The notes under the pieces were generated by a model, which had not been told where the DNA came from, searched no databases, and was given only the letters and a program-made list of their open reading frames with translations. The position numbers and the translations under genes are program-made. DNA of 64,000 nt from Pseudopyrenochaeta lycopersici (taxonomy: Eukaryota > Ascomycota > Dothideomycetes > Pleosporales > Pseudopyrenochaetaceae): positions 1,178,001 to 1,242,000 of the forward strand of contig NHZP01000001.1 of the NCBI GenBank assembly GCA_003313425.1, read 5' to 3'. Of the stretch, positions 55,382 through 64,000 are shown in pieces. Every line of letters begins with the position of its first letter. Position 1 is the stretch's first letter.

Positions 55382-55702
55382 TCAGCGAAACCATGGCAAA
55401 AATCTCGCCCACCCGGTTTTCTTCTTTGCCGCCGTCGCTCTGTTTCCCTCCAAATTTCCCATGTATATCGCATAAGACTTCTCCATCTTCTTGAAGGCTT
55501 CTTCTTTGGCTTCCGCGCTATCCAGAGGATCGTGCTCCCAGTCAGGGTTGCTGTCGGGGGTGTGGTCGCCGTGATATCGAGCGGATGATGTAGGCCACCC
55601 AAAGTCCCGGACCATGAGCTCTGTTGGAGGCGCGAGCACCATAGAAGCTTTTTCGTCAATTAATGAGAGAGACACGGTGCTTGAAGATAAGGCGGATGAC
55701 AT
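55382..55702 (-). CDS. Small orphan protein, 106 residues
   Basis: ATG 55702 to TGA at 55384-55382, single exon. The N-terminus is Ser-rich (SSALSSSTVSLSLIDEKASM), the middle acidic (SNPDWEHDPLDSAEAK), then a helix rich in Lys and Glu (KEEAFKKMEKSYAIYM). It ends abruptly in KKTGWARFLPWFR, an aromatic basic tail that may insert into membranes. I do not recognise a family. Codon choice and composition look more coding than neighbouring frames, but a real gene is not proven. Confidence 0.5.
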   Translation of the reverse strand: MSSALSSSTVSLSLIDEKASMVLAPPTELMVRDFGWPTSSARYHGDHTPDSNPDWEHDPLDSAEAKEEAFKKMEKSYAIYMGNLEGNRATAAKKKTGWARFLPWFR

Positions 55703-56162
55703 GGTCGCTGGTGGTGGTAGTGGTGGTGCGAGAAGTGCAACACGCGTTGCTGGTCAGTCGATGACGGTATTTGTGGTTTGCTACTAATATGTAGATTCCG
55801 TAAAGAATGACAGGGTCAATCGATATTGTTGATATAGACTTCTGATTAGGTTCATGTTATGGTGGGTACATTCGTGATGTTGAGGTTGGGATGTTACAGA
55901 ACAAAGCCGTCAGAATTAAAGCCTGGAATCTAAGATGACATGTGCGATGCTGTCAGGGGGCTGTACGCCACATTCCAAGGCGCGGCAGACCCTAGCTAGC
56001 GACATGAACCTCATTCCGGAACAACGCACCATGACGTCTCATTTGAGAATATCACCATTGTTTCGACTTGCACGGCGCTTAGAACAATGAAGAGGTTTCA
56101 CATGTTGTATGCATTGAAACGTGTCGCTCCCGCTTTCAGCGCACTAGTACTTGATCTGTTGT
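55703..56162. other. Intergenic between small orphan gene and GH15 gene
   Basis: 460 bp between tandem minus-strand genes. No feature seen other than a moderately AT-rich stretch. Confidence 0.45.
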
Positions 56163-58479
56163 CTAAGTCCTCCGCGCAGTTTTCAACGTCTTGTCCAGAT
56201 TGAAGGCCGCCGAAATCAACGCTAAATGACTGAAAGCTTGCGGCGTATTACCGAGCTGTTCCCCAGATCGTGCAATTTCTTCTGAGAAGATCCGTAAATG
56301 GTTTCCAAAACTTAGCATGTTCTCAAAGATGCCGACTGCTTTAATTAAGTACTTCTCGTCATATGCGCCAGCCTACGATGCATCAGTAACCGAAAGCCGC
56401 AAGTTGGAGGACAGCAGAACAAACCCTCGTCAGTGCTTCGACGAGCCAAAATGTGCACATCGAGAAAGCCCCTTCACGGCCTCCAACACCGTCGTCGCTC
56501 AGGGCATGATTGTACCGGTACACCAGACCAGTGCTTGTTAAGCCTCCCTTCTCTGGAGGTTTCAGGATGCGATCGAGCGTCTTCAAAAAGCGAGGATCTG
56601 TTGGAGAGATGAAGAACACCAACGGCGCTATTAGCACGGCCGAATCTAAAATATCGTTAGACTCATAGCTCTGGATGAAGCACTCGAGTTCTGGGTTGTA
56701 GCCCTTCTCCATAACCTCCTCACAGATCTCATCGCGAACTCGATACCACTCCGCTCGATGTGGACACGGAAAGCTTCGCTTATCCGCTAAACGCAGGGCT
56801 CGATCAAGGGCAACCCACAGCATAATTTTCGAGTACACGAAATTCTGCTTCACCCCACGGACTTCCCAGATGGACATATCCTTCTCCTTCCATACAGTGC
56901 AGACATAATCCGCTATTTCGCGAACGGAAAGCCACTGATCGTAAGTGACAGGCTTTCCAAATCTATTGGCCAGATAGATTCCATCCATTAATTCTCCATA
57001 AATATCGAGCTGTGTGTGAAAGGCCGCACCATTGCCGATTCGCACGGGTTGGCTATTTCGATACCCTTCCATGTGGTGCAATTCGACTTCAGGAATATCG
57101 GTGCCACCCCAGATGGTGAACATGATGGGAAGCGCTCCATGGCGTGCTTTGGCCTCTTTGACACGTTGGAAGATGTAGGATGTGTAGGCTTCAGCTTCGT
57201 GGCTGAACCCCAAGCGAAGCAAAATGTATATTGTGAATGAAGCGTCTCGGACCCAAGAGTATCGGTAATCCCAGTTTCTTGAGCCTGTATCTCATCAGAG
57301 GTCATTCTTCTAAACATAAGAACTTTACATACCTCCAAAGTCTTCCGGCAACGAAAAGGTAGGTGCAGCCACAATCGCTCCACTAGGCTCAAAGATGAGC
57401 ATCTTCAAAAGCAACAGGCTTCGAGTCACCACCTGTTCCCACCGCCCTGAAAACGTGCTTTCCTGGATCCACCTGGCCCAATACTTTTGGGTATCCAGCT
57501 GCAGCTCGTTGATCAACGCGGTGTCTATCACATCAGGGCTGTGGTCTTCTGCATCTCGAAGAATGAATGACACAGCTTGACCTTCATTCAAGCGAAAACT
57601 AGCGGTGATGCCGTCTCCGAGCGCATGGGCATCAGTTGACTTCTCAAACTTCACCCTTGGGCAGGTCCTGTCTGGTTCATCGCCGCAGTCGATCGTTGCA
57701 TTGAGTTCTAAAGCTAGGTCTTTGGATCTGAAAGTAGCTCTTTGCAGGTGGTGTCCTTGCTCGGTCTTGCCCAAATCGGCTATGTCTGTAATGTGCTTGT
57801 CTTGTGCATAATTGAATGCAGGAAAGACCTCAACATTCACATCAACCGAACCACGCATACACTCCACTCGTCGAACCAACCATTTCTTTAGATCGGGGCG
57901 TTCTGGTACGTTGCCAGTATGTTCACTCGCAGTTACATTGGCGTGATACTGATTGTCCATGGTTTTATTGTTTGGTCGCGGGAAAAAGTCGACAACGTTC
58001 ATGACTCCCTCATCCTTGAGATATCGTGTTTGAAGGATGTTGCTCGCTGGGAGATAATGTTGCTTTGTAGTGCAGAGGTCATCGCTGGTAGGACTGATGG
58101 TGAAGTGTCCGCCTTTCCTTTTATCAAGTATGCGGCAGAATACTGATGGGGAGTCAAAGTATGGCCAGCACATATAATCGATACCGCCATCCGTCGCAAC
58201 CATAGCGCAGGTTCTCATATTCCCGATAAGCCCATAGTCTTCAATAGGCATATAGCCACTTGTATTGCGCCTGGAGCTCGACACCTGGGCGCCTATTTCA
58301 GATCTCGGTACCTTCCGAGTCTGCATTTCCATTTTCCTGCTCTTGTCACTGTGTTGCCTATATAACTCGGTGCCGTTGTCTCTGTCTAAGGGAATTCGAA
58401 CGTGTGAAGAGAGTGGGTTGGTGACATCTCGCAGAAGTCTTGCGCCGGGGTCCATTTTATCGTCGGTTGGTCTTGACAT
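56163..58479 (-). CDS. GH15-family glycoside hydrolase without signal peptide
   Basis: Exons 58479-57333, 57284-56425 and 56372-56163 join in phase to 738 residues; introns are 48 and 52 nt. An N-terminal beta domain ([38 protein letters not shown], written in parts here: [31 protein letters not shown]) is followed by the (alpha/alpha)6 barrel. That starts with [17 protein letters not shown] and includes [15 protein letters not shown], typical of the GH15 trehalase/glucoamylase-like subgroup. The likely reaction is hydrolysis of an alpha-glucosidic bond in a small glucoside, for example trehalose, inside the cell. No signal peptide is evident. Substrate is inference from the family. Confidence 0.9.
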
Positions 58480-58949
58480 CGTGGGATGTTAACTGGACCG
58501 GGATTACCGGATCGCTTGAACAGCTGCGGGTGGGAAATTCAAATAGATAGAAGCGAACCTGTCAGATTGCAGTCACTGTGATGTGGTGTTTTCGAAAGTG
58601 TGTTGAACCAATAATGATCAGGTGTGACGTCAGTTGTATTGCACTTGCATAGCGGGGGATTACTTTCATCTCCAGTAATGGGCAGGTGCAAGCGATTGGG
58701 GTATTACAATTTTAAATTCCCTCACATTCAAACCGTAGCGTGTGTAATGGTTCTTGAGGATGTGACCAATCCGTTCCGCGTGCTTGACACGGTGTCTTAC
58801 CCACCCTCTTTGTTTTTCTTCGGATATATGTGTCGATAGTGGAGTACTTACAGAGCATACGATAAATAAAAGCGAAAGAAACTTGATTGGCGCATCAGGG
58901 CGTCGTAGTACCATTCTCTTCGCAGTGAATGGTTCGTGATGTTTAACCA
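58480..58949. other. Intergenic, GH15 promoter and F-box gene 3' end
   Basis: 470 bp. Short frames in both strands have no recognisable content. No clear box seen. Confidence 0.45.
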
Positions 58950-60621
58950 CTAGTAGTCGCTCGGTAAGGCCGAAATCTTAACATACTCTTTTGCTTTTTT
59001 CCAAAGAGAGTAAGGCCCTACCGCATTATGAATGTAGTCCGGCACGCCAATAAATACCATTTTCAGGCCCTGTCTTCAGTCAGTTTTGTTACTGTGCATA
59101 TCTCAAGCCACTTACATCAAAATAGGCTTTAAGGGCAGTAACAGAATTCCCTAATCCTAGTCTCCTCTCCGCGAGACCTGCCACCTCACCCGCGGCGGTT
59201 GTTTGTGCCCCACTCTCGTCTATGAGACTCAGGCCATGGATGCCACGTTCATCAGTAGCAACCTTGAATCCGCGAAGGGTACCCTTAGTGGAGAGACTGA
59301 CTTCCACGTCGCCTAGGATGTATCCAATTGCTACCTCGCTGTTATTTGCAAGGCAAAAGCGGAGACCGGTGATATATGTTGTGTTATGAAATGGCAACAC
59401 CGACACCTTCACAGTCACAACCGGCGTAGGGAGTGTGACGTGTCTTTTGAATAGCGGTCTACAGCCGAAGTGATAAGGTTGATATTCGCTGTCGAGCAGT
59501 TCACCATGCGCACAGTCCCACCTTGCAGTGTCTTCATCGTCTAGTTCTGGTTGCCAAAGTGAAGCAAGGGGTCTTCCGCAAGGCTCAATACTGTGATAAG
59601 ACCTCTCATGAAGGGAAAAGGAGCATAAAGCAGAGGCTAGAGGTTCAACAAGTCCCCATATCCGACGCCGATTGGCAAGCACGCGAGACCCGGTCTCGCT
59701 CTTCAGTACTTCGTAGAGGATCTTAGGCTCAGCAAAGCGAGTTTCCTTGATTATTTCGGCTTTGTATAGCCAAGGTTCGATAATGGACTCAAGTTTGTGC
59801 CCAGGAGTGAACCTTGAACGCCAGAATGCTTTGTTTAACGGGATCGCTAAGAAGTCCCTTGAAGCGAGTCGGGCATTCAGAACATCTCTAGATGGGAGAA
59901 GTTTCAAAATGTGTTCCAGGAGCTCTGCAGGTAGTTCTGCGAGGCGGTTTGGTATTGCGGTATCATCCATCTGAACTCTAGAGTGCATTGGCGATGGCTC
60001 AGTGTTCTCATTGCCCTTCTCAAGCATATACTTCAACATAGAGTCTCCCAACTTCTTTCTTATCGTTTCATTTTCGATGAAAAGCGGGTTGCATTCCCAT
60101 GAATTGGTACCAAATGGGTGACTAGGATTGTGACGCATGTGAATCGTGCGATTGTTCGCATCAGGACTCACATATAACCCGGCATATGAATGGCCCCAAT
60201 TTACCACCTGCCCGTGCGGCATGATTCCAAAAGAGCGCAGAAATAGACCCAATGTTCTGACATTGATTTGGAGAGGATATGCAGCCCACTCGAGGAGCTG
60301 ATAGCAGCTCTGGTGAACTATGAGACCGGTAGTGGAGGCTTGTGGATGGATGGTACCATGGGGGTGTAGGATCGGGGTGGCATAGTAAAGCTTCAGACCT
60401 TCCGGATCAAGATCTTCGGGGATTGTTGATGCCTCAGGCATTTTAGGTACAGTCACTGGGCCGGTCAAAGTGCGGACGTAGCCCGTGCCTGATAGTTTTG
60501 GATTGAAATAGTCGAGGTCGGTAATGTAAATTGCGCGGACGCGGTTGAGCCAATCCATTTCATCCCAATCATCAGAAGACGCGATACCTGTGATAGCTCC
60601 GCATATACTGCAGTTGAACAT
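58950..60621 (-). CDS. F-box protein of a fungal family
   Basis: Exons 60621-59116 and 59069-58950 join in phase to 541 residues. The 46-nt intron (donor GTAAGT, acceptor GACAG) makes the frame continue as GLKMVFIGVPDYIHN. Without splicing the protein would end eight residues later. The N-terminus begins MFNCSICGAITG, a possible zinc-binding CxxC. Residues about 222-265 form an F-box (LAELPAELLEHILKLLPSRD, followed by an RDFLAIPL segment), which links targets to SCF ubiquitin ligases. The rest has WD-like or beta-rich patterns (PVVTVKVSVLPFHNTTYITG) but no named repeat. Targets unknown. ATG 60621 is chosen because the longer frame starts with TTG. Confidence 0.82.
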
Positions 60622-63515
60622 TGTGAGCTGTGGCAAGCTTGGAGGCGTGGTCAATTGTCGTGGTTGATCGTGCCATCACTGAGATAAACCAGCCATCGGC
60701 TGCACTTGCCATTCCTGTATTTCTCCAAACGATGGTACAATAGAAACAATCCGACATAGGGCGCGACTGATATTACTAAGGTATCAAATTTATGGCAACG
60801 AAAAGGGCGCAACTTCTGACTGACACTTAATATATTGAGTGACAACTTTGTTGGATATCTGGTAGGAGTGCCGCAACGGTACCTGCCAGTGATTTTGGGG
60901 CCTCATGCGTTCAGAGTTATCCGAACCATGACCAGAAAAGCGATACGGACCTTGATTGTACGGGTGCGTCACATAAGAATAATCTGAGCGGGCCTTCATC
61001 CAGTCAATGTTATCTGAGAGTAGAAGTAGGGGAAGGGTGCCATTTTTATAGTAAACCACTCCAAGGATTCTACGCACGTATTCACATTAGGCTCTACTCA
61101 CCAAAGTGAAAGGCAATTGATAAGATAGGTCAGGCAAAGGTCCTCAAGGGAAGCCTACTGCTCAAGGACTGCATTCAATTCCTGAATCTGCGTCATTGGT
61201 CAGTGTGCAAGGCAAGGCTGATCGACACGGTCCGTTACCGGACCACATGGCTTCGGCACCACCTCGAAACCGCGCTTGTGGAAGGCTGCCAATTCTGCAA
61301 ATAACACATCATGCCGCGGGTTCTGTGATATCGTCAGTGGCCCGCGAGTCATGGCGTTGTCGGATCAATAACGGGTGGCTGAAGTCTGGATTTTGCGCCC
61401 ACTCATGATCCTGACATGGTCGGATCTGAGGCCTGCAATGAGCGTTGGAGATGCGGTCAAGAAGTACGCATACAAGCGGATATGCTAAAGGATCTGGCGC
61501 TGCAGCTAGCAATGCGATGATGCCCCATTATAGTGCGCTGCTTCAAGCTTGCTTTCGTTTTTTCTCCAGCTGCCTTAGAGAATGTTTACTAACAGCCACG
61601 CCAAAGAGGTGGATCTCGGTACTCATCACTTATGTACGAGCAGACTTGATTAAGCGCAGATCTTGCTTTGGGCGCAAACTCAATTCCGATGATACCATAT
61701 CACCGCTGAAACACTTGCCACATGCTTGACGGACCTTTTTCGCACCATCGGTTCTTCGGCTATACTTCGTGTTAGGCGGAGTTACTCAAAACGGAAGATT
61801 TTAAGGTCAGTCGAACGGGCGAATAGCCGCACCCTTCCACCGCTCTTTTGGCAAATGCCCAAACGAATCAGGGACAAGCTAGCGTGGGTTTTTTTCCATT
61901 GCCTTGGTACTGTCGGCATGGGGCGAACATGGTCATCTGGACATCTGCATACACAGATGCGCCGGAGCATCCTTCACCGTTTAACGATTCGCACTTAGAA
62001 TGTTTTTTTGGCAGGAACAGAAGTAAGGGAGCGGCTTGACCCGGCCGTGGGATGGATCCAGCAGAATGGTGAGCGAAAAGAAATGACCTAGTTCGAGTTC
62101 GTGTTGCTTGCACATTGGTCGTTGCAGTTATGTGAGATAGCGGCACGTGTGCCGCCATTGCAAGCATGTCTCGCTAGTGTTGCTCTCCCAGGAAAGACCA
62201 CGCCGCCCGTGGGATTCTCCGATAAGGCGAGGTGCGTCGCAAGTACGTTATCGTTTGCATAGAAAATCATACTCCTAGGAACGTCAGCAAAGATCTTCCT
62301 CCGAATGTCCGCTGTTTCAGGTAGAGTCAGTGGGTTAGCTTGGACGTGCCTCCTATCCCTGGTATCGTGGTCACTTGGGAAATGGTACGATGAGCTCTAG
62401 CTAAAAGCTTACAAAAACCCTTGGAACACATTCGATGAATTCTTCTCCTCGGCCAATCTGGAAGAATCACAATAGCCGTAAAGACCAATAATATATGTGC
62501 CGCTCACCGCTCGAATGGAGGAGTTGTCTAGCGGACAATCAGGGGAGCCCATCGCAGCCATAACATGGCAACGCCCGTCATATCCGAGTCGCATCGCTCG
62601 AAACTCACAAACGAAAAGCTGAAGGCTAGTTTATGTGCGTCATAGCTCTTGGTAGCCACGTTAGAGCGCGGCAGATTTCTCGTCACCCGAATGTATGCGG
62701 AGCGAATTTCGGTGTGTACAGGGACGCGGTGGTTCATCTCTCATTCTCATGAACACGCGTTCGTATTCATGACAGCCGGCTGCTGCATGCGAACACGCAA
62801 CTTTCTTCTGTAACACTGTGATCTCCAATCTCGGCACACGTTCATGTAATGCCAGTTCCAGGGCTGAGTTACGGCCAATATGCAAGGCATCCATGGTGTG
62901 GATGGCCCGCCACTTTGGATCGCCGAAGCGGCCTCTTGGCTCAAGCGCCTCAACTTCCTTCGAGTACATCGGCGCCAGTCTCGTTTGGCAAATGACAGTA
63001 CCACGAGCACCGCGTCACTCCAGGATCTGCTGTTCCTTGAGAAGAGGCTGTCTGCACTCATTCGCTACCCTTCCGCTAGCTGCCATCCCACTCCTTGCTG
63101 ACCTTTTCCCACGTTCATTCCTCTAGCAGGGCGCTCTGCAAGTGTGATCATGGGCCAGAATCTGCTACTGTAACGGGAGACGGTACGTCCGAATCTCGTA
63201 ATTTGATACTACTGGACCGCGTTGGCCTTGTTGCCAGCAGGGTTGGGCATTCCTTAGGCAGGACATCATAAAGCCTTCCTAGGCTCCTGTCTCTCCCCAG
63301 CACTCACCTTACCACATCCCTTCCCATTTCAGTAACAAGTCCCTGGTGCTTGGGTCTGTGGGCCGAACGCCGTTGCCATCAAATCTCTAGTGTGTCCCCG
63401 CTTGCGGCCCGCTATCGTCTATTTCATTCTTCTAAGCCTTTTCTACGTTTCATTTGTCTTCGTCAACCCTCTTCTCTTCTTTTCCCACCTCATGCTCTGT
63501 TATTGATCATTGACC
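60622..63515. other. 2.9-kb stretch without a recognisable gene
   Basis: Longest gene-free interval of the window. Both strands have only short frames. The most protein-like are on the minus strand at 60790-61077, 62409-62594 and 62661-62969, but none matches a known family and I could not join them. A short perfect inverted repeat (GGTCCGTTACCGGACC) lies at 61229-61244. No tRNA or transposon ends were seen. The segment right before 63516 is CT-rich leader. Confidence 0.5.
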
Positions 63516-64000
63516 ATGGGTCTCAATGCAGAATCCAAGGAATCTCCACAGGGCACGCAACCCATAGGAGGAAAAGCACTCCAGCCAACCGTCTCAAACA
63601 GGTCGAAAGCCGCGGAGGCAGCAGGCATTCATCAAAATCGAAGCATTATGGCGACAATCACAGATGATGATGACCGTCTACTCGTGCGCATCGGATATAC
63701 TCCTGTAAGCGCTCCAAATGTTCAAAAAAAAGGCATTGGCCAACACTCTTTGCAGGTGCTACAGCGACATTTTTCAAGATGGTCTACCGTCTCATATGCG
63801 ATCTCGATTCTTGGTGTATTGGGTTCAGTGCCGGCTACATTTGGGGCCCCAATGAGTTCAGGAGGGCCAGCAACAGCAGTATGGGCATGGTTCATTGGTA
63901 GTATCATGGCATACTGCATAGCCAGTTCAGGTGCGTTACACATTGTGCCACGTATTTGCCTCGTTAACAAGTATCACGTAGTCGCCGAGCTGGTATCTGC
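63516..64000 (+). CDS. Amino acid/choline-type permease (APC family), 3' end cut by window
   Basis: Exons 63516-63704, 63756-63930 and 63982 onward are visible, giving about 128 residues. The cytosolic N-terminus (63 codons) ends with DDDDRLLVRIGYTP. Then come VLQRHFSRWSTVSYAISI, the first membrane span (LGVLGSVPATFGAP), SSGGPATAVWAWFIGSIMAY as part of the second, and after the intron VAELVSA, the start of a pattern typical of fungal GABA/choline permeases. Introns are 51 and 51 nt with standard ends. Plasma membrane location and a substrate such as an amino acid or choline are inferred from the family; the deciding residues lie outside the window. Confidence 0.82.
   Translation, partial: MGLNAESKESPQGTQPIGGKALQPTVSNRSKAAEAAGIHQNRSIMATITDDDDRLLVRIGYTPVSAPNVQKKGIGQHSLQVLQRHFSRWSTVSYAISILGVLGSVPATFGAPMSSGGPATAVWAWFIGSIMAYCIASSGALHIVPRICLVNKYHVVAELVS

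Noticed and set aside
54970..55659. 229-codon minus-strand frame
   Set aside because: Overlaps the 106-residue orphan in another frame; composition looks random and it has no motif. Probably downstream non-coding sequence.
61229..61244. Inverted repeat GGTCCGTTACCGGACC
   Set aside because: A single 6-bp stem is too short to support a terminator, transposon end or RNA gene.
62661..63061. Overlapping minus-strand frames as a gene
   Set aside because: Two frames compete, neither has a known pattern, and no splice model joins them convincingly. Kept only as a low-certainty observation.

Overview
This window is nuclear DNA of a filamentous ascomycete (Pezizomycotina), most likely a dothideomycete. 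The evidence is short introns of about 46-190 nt with GTAAGT-like donors and CTAAC/CTGAC branch sites, dense housekeeping genes on both strands with no operons, and fungal versions of Sld2, Rco1, Sgd1, Rpn12, CSN3 and a Bub1/Mad3-type kinase. The class-level placement is inference. I found no tRNA, rRNA, CRISPR array or intact transposon. I rebuilt introns by hand from splice signals and reading phase, so exon borders are predictions. Start codons were moved to the first plausible ATG where a longer reading frame began with a non-ATG codon.

Layout. 1-14.7 kb (+ strand): the end of a proline/serine-rich protein, the checkpoint kinase BUB1/MAD3, COP9 signalosome subunit 3, and a large MIT-domain protein. 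15.2-20.4 kb (- strand): three genes I cannot assign (a secreted or anchored protein, a polytopic membrane protein, a low-complexity protein). 20.9-30.3 kb: RRP14/SURF6, a divergent pair of complex I genes (23 kDa Fe-S subunit and mitochondrial acyl carrier protein), VPS74/GOLPH3 and SNF5. 30.9-44.5 kb: a secreted endonuclease/phosphatase-fold enzyme, an EBP1/PA2G4-like protein, an Rco1-like double PHD protein, asparaginyl-tRNA synthetase, a DOPA 4,5-dioxygenase-like enzyme and SRP14. 44.6-54.5 kb: SGD1/NOM1, dihydrolipoamide dehydrogenase, SLD2, RPN12 and a zinc alcohol dehydrogenase. 55.4-64 kb: a small orphan protein, a cytosolic GH15 enzyme, an F-box protein, a 2.9-kb stretch without a recognisable gene, and the start of an APC-family permease cut by the window edge.

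Genes working together. The clearest link is the head-to-head pair of NADH dehydrogenase genes at 23.0-24.9 kb. Other genes share broad themes: ribosome biogenesis (RRP14, SGD1, EBP1), chromatin (SNF5, Rco1-like), proteasome/CSN (CSN3, RPN12, F-box), and chromosome replication and segregation (SLD2, BUB1). Candidate regulatory sites that fit their genes are a TGAGTCA (Gcn4/CpcA type) upstream of the asparaginyl-tRNA synthetase and an ACGCGT (MCB type) upstream of SLD2.

No obviously new multi-gene system is present. The points most worth checking are a single Bub1-type protein with two KEN boxes plus an intact kinase, a break of frame in SLD2, a probable GC-AG intron at 15.8 kb, stop-free introns in the Rco1-like gene, and the regulatory-site matches.
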